Below are positions 1 to 6,518 of a stretch of 32,028 nt of DNA, piece by piece; position 1 is the stretch's first letter, and each line of letters begins with the position of its first letter. The stretch spans positions 1-32,028 of the forward strand of contig DLLF01000037.1 of the NCBI GenBank assembly GCA_002477945.1, written 5' to 3'. Under the pieces are notes generated by a model that saw only the letters and a program-made list of their open reading frames with translations, was not told where the DNA came from and did no database searches. The stretch comes from Bacteroidales bacterium UBA7569 (GTDB taxonomy: Bacteria > Bacteroidota > Bacteroidia > Bacteroidales > Paludibacteraceae). The translations under genes were made by a program, and so were the position numbers.

Positions 1-2
1 AC

Positions 3-44
3 TACTACACTGCCCTCGCCGAACTCCAAGCAGTAGCATTATAA
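3..44 (+). pseudogene. C-terminal end of an upstream gene or gene remnant
   Basis: The first bases read in frame as YYTALAELQAVAL followed by TAA at 42-44. Nearly the same tail (YYAALAELQAVAL, TAA) occurs at 6239-6283, so this is either the true 3' end of a gene lying outside the window or a duplicated remnant. A second partial copy follows at once: LQAVAL and a stop can be read at 50-70 in another frame, so the duplication is at DNA level. The helical tail could belong to many proteins; I cannot name the parent. Confidence 0.35.
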
Positions 45-132
45 CCACCCTCCAAGCCGTGGCATTGTAAGTTCAGTTTGTAAATGTTTGCCGTTGTAAG
101 ACCGTCGTATTCGGCTGCCTTACAACGGTTTT

Positions 133-217
133 CATTAGACTTATTGGTCTTATTAGGCATATCGGTCTCATACCCCATTCGCCTTATTCGCCCCATCTGT
201 CTTATTCGCCCTATCCC
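133..217. repeat. Degenerate 9-bp tandem array (copy 1)
   Basis: The segment splits into 9-base units such as TATTGGTCT, TATTAGGCA, TATCGGTCT, CATTCGCCT, TATTCGCCC and CATCTGTCT, with one short 7-base unit. The rough consensus is YATNNGBCY. Related arrays occur at 7757-7830 and, on the opposite strand, at 29640-29790. It lies in non-coding DNA. Confidence 0.6.
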
Positions 218-285
218 CTTCTCTCTAATCTCTAATCTCTAATCCCTAACCTCCCCGCATCTGCCTCGGAACAACTACCTATGAT

Positions 286-336
286 ACATAGAACATAACC
301 AGAACATACATAGAACATACGTAGAACATAACCGAT
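286..336. repeat. Short tandem repeat built on AGAACATA
   Basis: Four copies of AGAACATA, each followed by a 3- or 4-base spacer (ACC, CAT, CGT, ACC), sit in the gene-free stretch between the 9-bp and 7-bp arrays. No coding role is visible. Confidence 0.6.
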
Positions 337-403
337 AGATATGAATACTTTCGTAATACTTTGCAGCGCCCCATCCCGTACCCATATCGTACCCTAACCC
401 CTC

Positions 404-582
404 CCCTCTAACCTCTAACCTCTAACCTCTAACCTCTAACCTCTAATCTCTATCCTCTATCCTCTATCCTCTATCCTCTATCCTCTATCCTCTAATCTCT
501 AATCTCTAACCTCTAACCTCTAATCTCTAACCTCTAACCTCTAATCTCTAACCTCTAATCTCTAACCTCTAATCTCTAACCT
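404..582. repeat. Heptanucleotide tandem array (CTCTAAY type)
   Basis: About 25 head-to-tail 7-base units alternate between CCTCTAA, TCTCTAA and CCTCTAT. A shorter run of the same unit occurs at 222-250, and scattered copies at 7633-7720. The array ends about 35 bases before the promoter of the DUF3791 operon. The strand is strongly pyrimidine-biased (few G). The stretch 71-617 holds only these arrays and no supportable gene. Confidence 0.85.
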
Positions 583-617
583 GTTGATACCATTATATTG
601 AATATAAATGCATTAAG

Positions 618-649
618 TTTGCATATATCAAATGTTTATCGTAACTTTG
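618..649 (+). promoter_or_regulatory. Bacteroidetes-type promoter for the DUF3791 operon
   Basis: TTTG at 618-621, a 20-base spacer, then TAACTTTG at 642-649 match the -33/-7 pattern of the Bacteroidetes primary sigma factor. The predicted transcript start is about 15 bases before the first ATG, giving a very short leader. Confidence 0.75.
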
Positions 650-664
650 CAGCGATAAAATGAT

Positions 665-895
665 ATGTTCATGTCAAGTTTAGATAAAAACATATTGGAT
701 TTCTTGGTGGCGTTGGTGGCGGAGTTTGCTGCCCGCTTTGACATACCGCAAAGCACGGCATACAACTATATCCGCCAGTATAAGGGCTTGGACTATTATT
801 TCCGACACTACAATATCCTGCACACCTTGTCTTTTGACGACAATGTGGACAACCTGATTCAAGTATGTGCCAATCACGGAGGAACACTGCAATGA
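665..895 (+). CDS. DUF3791 domain-containing small protein
   Basis: This 76-residue protein matches what I know of the DUF3791 family, with the pattern STAYNYIRQYKGLDYY followed by HYNILHTLSFDD near the C terminus. Function is unknown; the family is usually encoded just before a DUF3990 protein, as here. The start could be the ATG at 665 or the one at 671; neither has a clear ribosome site and the leader is short. Its TGA overlaps the next start codon (ATGA at 892-895), so translation is probably coupled. The small size, absence of a signal peptide and strict pairing suggest an antidote or partner of the DUF3990 protein, which is inference. Confidence 0.8.
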   Translation: MFMSSLDKNILDFLVALVAEFAARFDIPQSTAYNYIRQYKGLDYYFRHYNILHTLSFDDNVDNLIQVCANHGGTLQ

Positions 896-1374
896 GACTA
901 TACCACGGCTCGGACATACTGGTTACCAATCCCGGAATCGAGAAAGGACGACCCTACAAAGATTTCGGAAAAGGGTTCTATCTCTCGGACAACTTGCAAC
1001 AAGCACGCAATATGGCTTCTCAAAAGGCGGCTCTTTCGTTGAATGCCGTTCCTGTTGTCTCTACTTATGAGTTTCGCGAATCGGCTATGACGGACGGCAC
1101 CCTCAATGTCAAATGCTTTGATACGTACACCGAAGAATGGGCGGAGTTTGTTCTGCATAATCGTGACCGTAAGACGCCGCAACCTTTTCACCGCTATGAC
1201 ATTGTCTATGGACCTATTGCAGACGATAGTGTGGTACGGCAAATGCGTCGGTTTGAGTTGGGCGACATCACGATGGAGGAACTGATGCGCGAACTGCGCT
1301 ACCCGAAAGGCATAACTTTCCAGTACTTTTTCGGAAGCGAGAAAGCACTCCAAACCCTGACATTTATATGCTGA
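892..1374 (+). CDS. DUF3990 protein, probable ADP-ribosyltransferase-like fold
   Basis: The 160-residue protein opens with LYHGSD, then GKGFYLSDN with a following ARNMA helix, then VYGPIADD and a C-terminal Q-F-F-ALQTL segment, the layout of DUF3990. The early His, then Tyr in a GxGFYLS strand, recalls the H-Y core of ADP-ribosyltransferases, so an NAD-using toxin-like activity is plausible but not proven. The start at 892 is chosen over 865 because a strong GGAGGA ribosome site lies 9 bases upstream and the ATG overlaps the previous stop. Its end overlaps the next gene by 7 bases. No signal peptide or membrane segment is seen, so it should act in the cytoplasm. Confidence 0.8.
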   Translation: MRLYHGSDILVTNPGIEKGRPYKDFGKGFYLSDNLQQARNMASQKAALSLNAVPVVSTYEFRESAMTDGTLNVKCFDTYTEEWAEFVLHNRDRKTPQPFHRYDIVYGPIADDSVVRQMRRFELGDITMEELMRELRYPKGITFQYFFGSEKALQTLTFIC

Positions 1375-1598
1375 CAGAAGGTCAAATACAATGTATGAAA
1401 GAGGATATGACGGCGGCTTTGGCACAAATCCTCATAGAGGAACAGCATTGCTCTATGGAGCAAGCCTTGGATATGGTGTACAATTCCGCCACTTTTCGTA
1501 ATCTTCAGAACACTGCTTCCGGCTTGTACTACCAAAGTATAGGCTATGTTTATGATGACCTCCAACACGAATTGAAGAATAAAAACAGCAAACTATAA
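1368..1598 (+). CDS. Small protein, third gene of the DUF3791-DUF3990 operon
   Basis: The 76-residue protein is predicted helical, with the segment SMEQALDMVYNSATF followed by ASGLYYQSIGYVYDDLQ and a charged end. It resembles another small DUF3791-like family often found beside DUF3990, but I cannot assign it firmly. It overlaps the preceding gene by 7 bases, so the three genes are almost certainly one transcript. Having two small proteins flank a putative ADP-ribosyltransferase would fit a toxin with a two-part or redundant antidote; this is inference from layout only. Confidence 0.7.
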   Translation: MLTEGQIQCMKEDMTAALAQILIEEQHCSMEQALDMVYNSATFRNLQNTASGLYYQSIGYVYDDLQHELKNKNSKL

Positions 1599-1630
1599 CC
1601 CCAAATCTCTCAGATTATGGGAGATTGGGG
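1599..1630 (+). terminator. Stable hairpin directly after the DUF3990 operon
   Basis: CCCCAA plus TCTC (1599-1609) pairs with GAGA plus TTGGGG (1621-1630) with a single bulged A. It begins at the base after the stop codon. There is no following U-run, so it may be a 3' end stabiliser or the first hairpin of the structured segment downstream rather than a classical terminator. Confidence 0.5.
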
Positions 1631-1649
1631 ATAGCGATACTCGTCCCTG

Positions 1650-1779
1650 CTGACGGACGACAAAAACGGTCAGCAAATGCAAAGACCCACGCGGTGGGCT
1701 TTCGGTGACGGACACGGCGGTGTCCCGAGAAAGCGGTTGGGTGGGCTTTGTGGACATAATAGTCGCGCAAACGCGCGAC
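1650..1779 (+). other. Dense cluster of short perfect hairpins
   Basis: Consecutive inverted repeats occur here: TGCTGAC/GTCAGCA around 1650-1676; AAAG+CCCAC (1681-1690) with GTGGG+CTTT (1694-1702); GGACAC (1710-1715) with GTGTCC (1720-1725); GTCGCGC (1762-1768) with GCGCGAC (1773-1779). They lead directly into the conserved structured element and may be its 5' part. The stretch has no convincing reading frame, and the antisense ORFs across it have no recognisable domain. Confidence 0.55.
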
Positions 1780-2097
1780 AAAGCGTTTACTAACGCTTGC
1801 AAATCGACTGTTGAAACCTGAGAAATTTCTAACAATCTTATCCGATAGCAAGACATTAGTAGATGCTCATGGGTGTATCCACACTGGTGTGTACCTGTAT
1901 AGGTATGCGCTAGTACGATATACACGCGTGGGTTTCTGCAAGTTTTTCGATAAGATTGGTTTTCTCAGGACCACAACAGCGGATTTACTAACAGAAGTCC
2001 GCGTTTTTTGTGTGCCTATACGTGATGTGTATATAGCCAACAGGTATTGTGGACAGATGCCTGAGAAAACTATTATTTACGCGAGTGCCCATAGCAA
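1751..2097 (+). ncRNA. Structured RNA element, copy 1
   Basis: Features in order: hairpin AAGCGT/ACGCTT (1781-1798); 5' arm CCTGAGAAA (1817-1825) and CAATCTTATC (1833-1842); conserved block with GATGCTCATGGG (1862-1873); local stem GTGTATC/GATATAC (1873-1879, 1917-1923); the matching 3' arms GATAAGATTG (1949-1958) and TTTCTCAGG (1961-1969); then hairpin GCGGA/TCCGC (1979-2002) with six T, enclosed by CACAA (1972-1976)/TTGTG (2008-2012). A conserved tail ends in CCCATAGCA (2088-2096), which can pair with TGCT-ATGGG at 1864-1873. Copies 2 and 3 keep the pairings with different bases. No promoter was recognised directly upstream. It is followed by the 2115 membrane-protein cassette. Confidence 0.7.
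1979..2009 (+). terminator. Hairpin plus U-run inside RNA element copy 1
   Basis: GCGGATTT pairs with AAGTCCGC (one G-U) and is followed by G and six T. It looks like an intrinsic terminator, but the U-run also forms the 3' side of an outer CACAA/TTGTG stem and conserved sequence continues to 2097, so it may be conditional or purely structural. Confidence 0.5.
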
Positions 2098-2114
2098 AGT
2101 AAAAACTAATTTGT

Positions 2115-2747
2115 ATGACTGAACAACAAAGACATCAGTATCAGACCATTATCCATGCTCGGAATTTTCACTACGAGCAGTTTACGCGATGGTCGGGTTA
2201 TTTCTATGTGGTTATCGGTGTATTGTTTGTCGGGTATTGCTTGATTGTGCAGACGCCCGCAGCAAATACAGCAGATAGCCAAGTATTAGGTTGGGTCGTT
2301 CTATGTATCGGCTACATAGCAAGTGTGGCAAACTATCTGTCTGTCAACGGGTATGTCTATTGGTGGAACCGTTGGAATAGCCTTTTGAAAGATTTCGAGA
2401 AAAAAGCATGCACGGAAGAAGAAACGGTGTATAATGCTTTGGCGGAAAAGCCCAAATCGGATAAACAATGTGGTCTGCTCAAAGGTCGCAACATCTCACC
2501 CGAAAAGGTTACGATTGCTTTGGCAGGAATAGTGATTTTGGGTTGGAGTATCCTGATTGGCTTCCGTGCGAGCAGTTGGATGGTAAACCTGCTCGGCATA
2601 GATGATTGTTGCCATCCGTGGGTACCGTGGGTTACTGCGATAGTACTATGGATAATCTTTCCGCTATTGTCCCTATTGTCTTATTGCAAATCGATGCATA
2701 TAGGCAGGCGTAAACATAAAGATTCAAACGCAGAAAAATCAAAATAA
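2115..2747 (+). CDS. Four-helix membrane protein (function unknown)
   Basis: The 210-residue protein has a hydrophilic N terminus containing ARNFHYEQFTRW, then four likely membrane helices at about residues 28-46, 57-77, 131-149 and 168-190, with a cytoplasmic-looking loop between helices two and three and a basic tail. The pattern of a short N-terminal helix with 'RNFHY' followed by paired membrane segments recalls RipA-like octameric membrane proteins, an uncertain assignment. It is the first gene after RNA element copy 1. A close paralogue, now interrupted, lies at 3615-4280 in the same cassette. The start lacks a clear ribosome site, as is common in Bacteroidetes. Confidence 0.75.
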   Translation: MTEQQRHQYQTIIHARNFHYEQFTRWSGYFYVVIGVLFVGYCLIVQTPAANTADSQVLGWVVLCIGYIASVANYLSVNGYVYWWNRWNSLLKDFEKKACTEEETVYNALAEKPKSDKQCGLLKGRNISPEKVTIALAGIVILGWSILIGFRASSWMVNLLGIDDCCHPWVPWVTAIVLWIIFPLLSLLSYCKSMHIGRRKHKDSNAEKSK

Positions 2748-2759
2748 ATCTATTGTATT

Positions 2760-3527
2760 ATGAAGACAAAAACCTATCTCATTATGAGTATTGCCCTGCT
2801 GACGGGAGTATCAGTGTGGGCGGACGATGTATGGAACTACGAAGTCTATGACGATTGTAGCCAGAACGGCTATAAGGCAGGCTATGTGTCCGCCCCTCCC
2901 GCTGACGTACAAGCCGTTGATCTTGGTTTACCCAGCGGGCTGAAATGGGCATCATGCAATGTAGGCGCCACTACACCCGAAGAGTCCGGAGGTCACTACG
3001 CATGGGGAGAAGTCTGGCCCAAACAAGACTATCATTGGGCTACCTACAAGTATGCCGCCGGTGCTTACAACAAACTCTTCAAGTACTGCGATGATGTTCA
3101 GTATAGCAACAGCGGCTATATTGACAATAGAACCACTTTGGAGTTGAGGGACGATGCCGCCCACGTGAATTGGGGCGGCAATTGGCGCATGCCCACTAAT
3201 GCCGAGTGGAAAGAATTGATAGAGAACTGCACGTGGACTTGGACAACGCAAAACGGCGTAAACGGTTGCCGGGTAACGAGTAAGACCAATAGTAATTCTA
3301 TTTTTCTCCCCGCTGCACCGCAGGCCACTTTCGGGAACGTACACCTCTTGCACGACAATAATGACAAATGGGGCTACTACTGGTCTTCGTCGCTCGTCCA
3401 TAATAGCCCATACAGGGGTGTTGGTCCGAACTGCGCGTATGGTGCATATTTCAATTCTGACCATATGGGCTACGGTTCGCACAACGCACGCAATTACGGT
3501 CAGTCTGTGCGCCCTGTTTGCCCGTAG
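2760..3527 (+). CDS. Secreted FISUMP-domain protein
   Basis: The 255-residue protein has a signal peptide (MKTKTYLIMSIALLTGVSVWA, cleavage about residue 21-22, split here by the hydrophobic core) and one Fibrobacter-succinogenes-major-paralogous (FISUMP) domain from about residue 53 to the end. Typical motifs are VDLGLPSGLKWAS, HYAWGE, NWRMPTNAEWKEL, YWSSS and QSVRPVC. The family is cell-surface or secreted, with unknown ligand. It starts 12 bases after the preceding membrane-protein gene, consistent with one transcript. Its first 60 codons closely match the truncated copy at 8025, so the two arose by duplication. Confidence 0.88.
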   Translation: MKTKTYLIMSIALLTGVSVWADDVWNYEVYDDCSQNGYKAGYVSAPPADVQAVDLGLPSGLKWASCNVGATTPEESGGHYAWGEVWPKQDYHWATYKYAAGAYNKLFKYCDDVQYSNSGYIDNRTTLELRDDAAHVNWGGNWRMPTNAEWKELIENCTWTWTTQNGVNGCRVTSKTNSNSIFLPAAPQATFGNVHLLHDNNDKWGYYWSSSLVHNSPYRGVGPNCAYGAYFNSDHMGYGSHNARNYGQSVRPVCP

Positions 3528-3614
3528 CAGTAGAACCCTCTCACATGACAGGAATATATCTATCTATGTAAAATCATAAAATTGTGTTATAATAAACTTA
3601 AAAATTCAATCATT

Positions 3615-4280
3615 ATGACTGAGCAACAAAAAAATCAGTATCAGACCATTATTCAGGCTCGCAACTTTCATTACGAGCAGTTTACACGGTGATCAAGTTA
3701 TTTTTACCTAATTATCGGCGCTTTGTTTGTGGGGTACTATTCCATTGCAGCATCGTCCGATGTCCTGAGTTGGGTTATCTTATGCTTAGGCTACCTGATA
3801 AGTGTGGCAAACTTTCTATCCGTCAAAGGGTATATCTATTGGTGGCAACATTGGAATCTTCTGTTGGCTGATTTCGAGAAACGGTTGGTTGCCAATAACA
3901 AAGATAACGCCACCAAAGAGACAGAAGAATGGCCGGGCAATGAAACGGTATATAGCGTCTTTGCTGATGTCTATAAGTTGGATCATCCGACCAATCCACT
4001 CAATGGCAGCAAAATATCCACCTCTAAGGTGGCACTCTTTGTGGCAGGAGTTATTATCCTCGGTTGGAGCATTCTGATAGGCTATAAAATCAGTACTATC
4101 ATAGTGGGTGAATGTTGTATGAACCGTACAGGCTGCTTGTTAGGACTCATTGTGCTATTCACGGCTGTACTTTATGTAGCGGGGGCTGTGTTGATGCCTG
4201 TAATCCCGATGTTTCAGAGCGATATGTCTCACAATAAAGACTTGCGACTATTGGAAAACAATAAACAGGATATATTATGA
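3615..4280 (+). pseudogene. Membrane-protein paralogue interrupted by a stop codon
   Basis: The frame from ATG 3615 encodes MTEQQKNQYQTIIQARNF, almost the same as the protein at 2115, then meets TGA at 3690-3692 where the paralogue has TGG (Trp26). The frame then stays open to 4280 with four matching membrane helices, so a single G-to-A change (TGG to TGA) has broken an otherwise intact 221-codon gene. Low-level expression of the remainder from the TTG at 3723 cannot be excluded. Its stop overlaps the next ATG (ATGA at 4277-4280), so translation of the surface protein downstream may have been coupled to it and may now be reduced. Confidence 0.85.
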
Positions 4281-6082
4281 AAGCAAGACTTATATTCAGT
4301 GCTGTTGCTCTGGCAATAGCGGGGTGGTGCAATGCCACCGGCTACACTTTGACTCTTTATGCTGAGGGGTGCGATACTGCAAATATCATCCGATGTGATG
4401 CGGGGCTGCAAGTGAGTGTCTCTGCCATTCCCAACACGAACAAATGGGAGCCACGCCATTTCGTGCGTTGGACGGATGGTAATACCGATAATCCACGATT
4501 GGTAACGGTTACACAGGATATGACCTTAACCGCAGTGTTTGCATATGACCAATACACCATTACAGCCTCCGGTGAGCATGGAACAGTGGAAGGTGCAGGT
4601 ACGTATGACGTTGGTACCATAGTATATTTGACAGCAGTACCTGACAAGGGCTATCACTTTAGACAATGGATAGTAGGGAATAGAAGTTATATCGACAATC
4701 CGATCGAAGTATGGGTTTATCAAGACTCCACTTTTACCGCTGAGTTTGTACCGAATCAATACACTATCACTGTTTCTGCAGGCGAACATGGCAACGTAAG
4801 CGGCAGCGGTACGTATGAATATGGCACCACAGCCACACTGACGGCAACCGCTGATGCGCATTACCACTTTATCCGCTGGAGCGATGGCAACACCGACAAC
4901 CCGCGCACGGTATCCGTAGAGAGCGATACCACTTACACGGCAGAGTTTGCTATCAACCAATATACCATTACAGCCTCCGGCGAACATGGTACGGTGGAAG
5001 GAACAGGCACGTATGACTACAATACCAAAGTCTATCTGACAGCAGTACCCGACAAAGGCTATTACTTTGTCAAATGGAGCAATGGGAAGACATATAACCC
5101 GTACTATGTCTATGTACGAAGCGATACTACATTGACAGCCGAATTTGCCCCGTATCGATATACTATCACCGTTTCTGCAGGCGAACATGGCAATGTGAGT
5201 GGCGCAGGTACGTATGATTATGGCACTACTGCCACACTCACGGCAACCGCCGACGAGCATTACCACTTCACCCAATGGAGCGACGGCAATACCGACAACC
5301 CGCGCACGGTATCGGTAGAGGGTGATGCTACGTACACGGCAGAGTTTGCTATTGACCGACATACTATTACCACCAACGCACAGAATGGCAATGTGAGCGG
5401 TGGCGGTACATACGACTATGGCACTGCTATCACGCTGACGGCAACCGCCGATGAGCATTACCATTTCACCCGCTGGGCAGACGGCAATACCGACAACCCG
5501 CGTACAGTAACGGTAGAGGGCGACGTAACTTACACGGCCGAGTTCAAGCCCAATCCATACACTATCACCGTTTCCGCAGGTGAACACGGTAATGTGAGCG
5601 GCGCAGGTACATTCGACTATGGCACTACTGCCACACTGACAGCCACCGCCGACGAGCATTACCATTTCACCCGCTGGACTGACGGCAATACGGACAACCC
5701 GCGTACCATATCAGTAGTAGGCGATGCTACTTATACAGCCGAATTTGCCATTGACCAACATACCATTACCGCCACTTGCGACCCGCAGCAAGGTACGGTA
5801 ACTGGCGCCGGCACATACGACTATGGCACGCAGGTTACTTTGACCGCCACTGCCAATAGCGGCTACGAGTTCTCGCAGTGGAGCAATGGTGCGACCTACA
5901 ACCCCTATCTGTTTACTGCCACCGAAGACCTCACCCTTGAGGCGCAGTTCGTCCCCACCACTGCCGTGGAGAATGTGTCTGCCGATAGCGATACCACCGT
6001 CCGCAAAGTCTTCCGCAACGGACAAGTGCTTATCCTCCGTGGTGGCAAAACCTACACCACCACCGGCGTAGAAGTAAAATAA
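4277..6082 (+). CDS. Secreted protein with eight divergent InlB B-type repeats
   Basis: The 601-residue protein has a signal peptide (about residues 1-20, MKARLIFSAVALAIAGWCNA), then eight repeats of 65-70 residues to about residue 565. Each follows the pattern YTIT...G.V.G.GTYDYGT...LTA.....YHF..W.DGNTDNPR....D.TYTAEF, matching the Flg_new/InlB B-repeat superfamily of small beta domains. Repeat one is divergent. Repeats 3, 5, 6 and 7 are very alike at DNA level and could recombine to change length. The C terminus (VRKVFRNGQVLILRG, then KTYTTTGVEVK) is a short tail shared with the remnant at 29387-29527 and recalls Bacteroidales C-terminal sorting tails. It is probably a surface adhesin-like protein. 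Confidence 0.88.
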   Translation: MKARLIFSAVALAIAGWCNATGYTLTLYAEGCDTANIIRCDAGLQVSVSAIPNTNKWEPRHFVRWTDGNTDNPRLVTVTQDMTLTAVFAYDQYTITASGEHGTVEGAGTYDVGTIVYLTAVPDKGYHFRQWIVGNRSYIDNPIEVWVYQDSTFTAEFVPNQYTITVSAGEHGNVSGSGTYEYGTTATLTATADAHYHFIRWSDGNTDNPRTVSVESDTTYTAEFAINQYTITASGEHGTVEGTGTYDYNTKVYLTAVPDKGYYFVKWSNGKTYNPYYVYVRSDTTLTAEFAPYRYTITVSAGEHGNVSGAGTYDYGTTATLTATADEHYHFTQWSDGNTDNPRTVSVEGDATYTAEFAIDRHTITTNAQNGNVSGGGTYDYGTAITLTATADEHYHFTRWADGNTDNPRTVTVEGDVTYTAEFKPNPYTITVSAGEHGNVSGAGTFDYGTTATLTATADEHYHFTRWTDGNTDNPRTISVVGDATYTAEFAIDQHTITATCDPQQGTVTGAGTYDYGTQVTLTATANSGYEFSQWSNGATYNPYLFTATEDLTLEAQFVPTTAVENVSADSDTTVRKVFRNGQVLILRGGKTYTTTGVEVK

Positions 6083-6095
6083 GACCTCCCAAAAC

Positions 6096-6114
6096 CTCTC
6101 CTTAGGAAGGAGAG
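6096..6114 (+). terminator. Perfect hairpin after the InlB-repeat gene
   Basis: CTCTCCTT (6096-6103) pairs with AAGGAGAG (6107-6114) around a three-base loop, 13 bases after the stop codon. A second hairpin follows at 6133. Confidence 0.55.
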
Positions 6115-6132
6115 ACACGACAGACAGGGACA

Positions 6133-6160
6133 GGGGCTGCTCAATTTGGGCAGCCCCTCT
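6133..6160 (+). terminator. Transcription terminator of the envelope cassette
   Basis: GGGGCTGC (6133-6140) pairs perfectly with GCAGCCCC (6150-6157) and is followed by TCTCGT. With the hairpin just upstream it probably ends the 2115-6082 transcript. The U-run is weak. Confidence 0.65.
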
Positions 6161-6220
6161 CGTATGCTATATATCCAAGGCATAATATCCAAGGCATAAT
6201 GGTCTGCCACCGCCCAACCT

Positions 6221-6283
6221 CTCGCCGCCCAACGCGACTACTATGCGGCATTGGCAGAGTTACAAGCAGTAGCATTGTAAAGA
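6221..6283 (+). pseudogene. C-terminal gene remnant (second copy of the LQAVAL tail)
   Basis: A short frame reads QPLAAQRDYYAALAELQAVAL and stops at TAA, matching the gene end at 3-44. No start codon or upstream domain exists here, so it is a fragment left by duplication or deletion. The 12-base word ATCCAAGGCATA is directly repeated just before it (about 6173-6198). The rest of 6161-6381 shows no gene. Confidence 0.4.
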
Positions 6284-6381
6284 CTGCTGTTTCACAAACA
6301 ATGACATCGAAATCAATGGTTAATTAGATGGTTATTAGATATCTGTTGAGTTATCGGTGGTCCAGGCAAATTGCAAATATA

Positions 6382-6413
6382 CTTGCCTGTTTGCCTTAAA
6401 AGTATTACCTTTG
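6382..6413 (+). promoter_or_regulatory. Promoter for the RhuM-like gene
   Basis: CTTG (6382-6385), a 20-base spacer and TACCTTTG (6406-6413) fit the Bacteroidetes consensus with one mismatch in the -33. The start codon used (6519) lies about 100 bases downstream. Confidence 0.6.
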
Positions 6414-6518
6414 TAGCGAAATAAGAAATCTACGAACTCCGCAGCGTATAGTCCCTATCGGTTGTTTGCGACCGTAGGTATCGAAAAGATTGTATCAATT
6501 CTTACTCAAACAACAGAC

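Noticed and set aside
404..582. Possible CRISPR array
   Set aside because: Units are 7 bases with no spacers and there are no cas genes.
1593..1925. 110-codon minus-strand frame over the hairpin cluster
   Set aside because: No signal, domain or ribosome site, and it covers strong inverted repeats.
1811..2122. 103-codon open frame across RNA copy 1
   Set aside because: The equivalent frame is not kept in copy 2, while the base pairing is, so the segment is better explained as RNA.
4526..5665. 379-codon open frame on the minus strand
   Set aside because: It mirrors the DNA repeats of the InlB-type gene; the apparent repeats in its product are a by-product of those.
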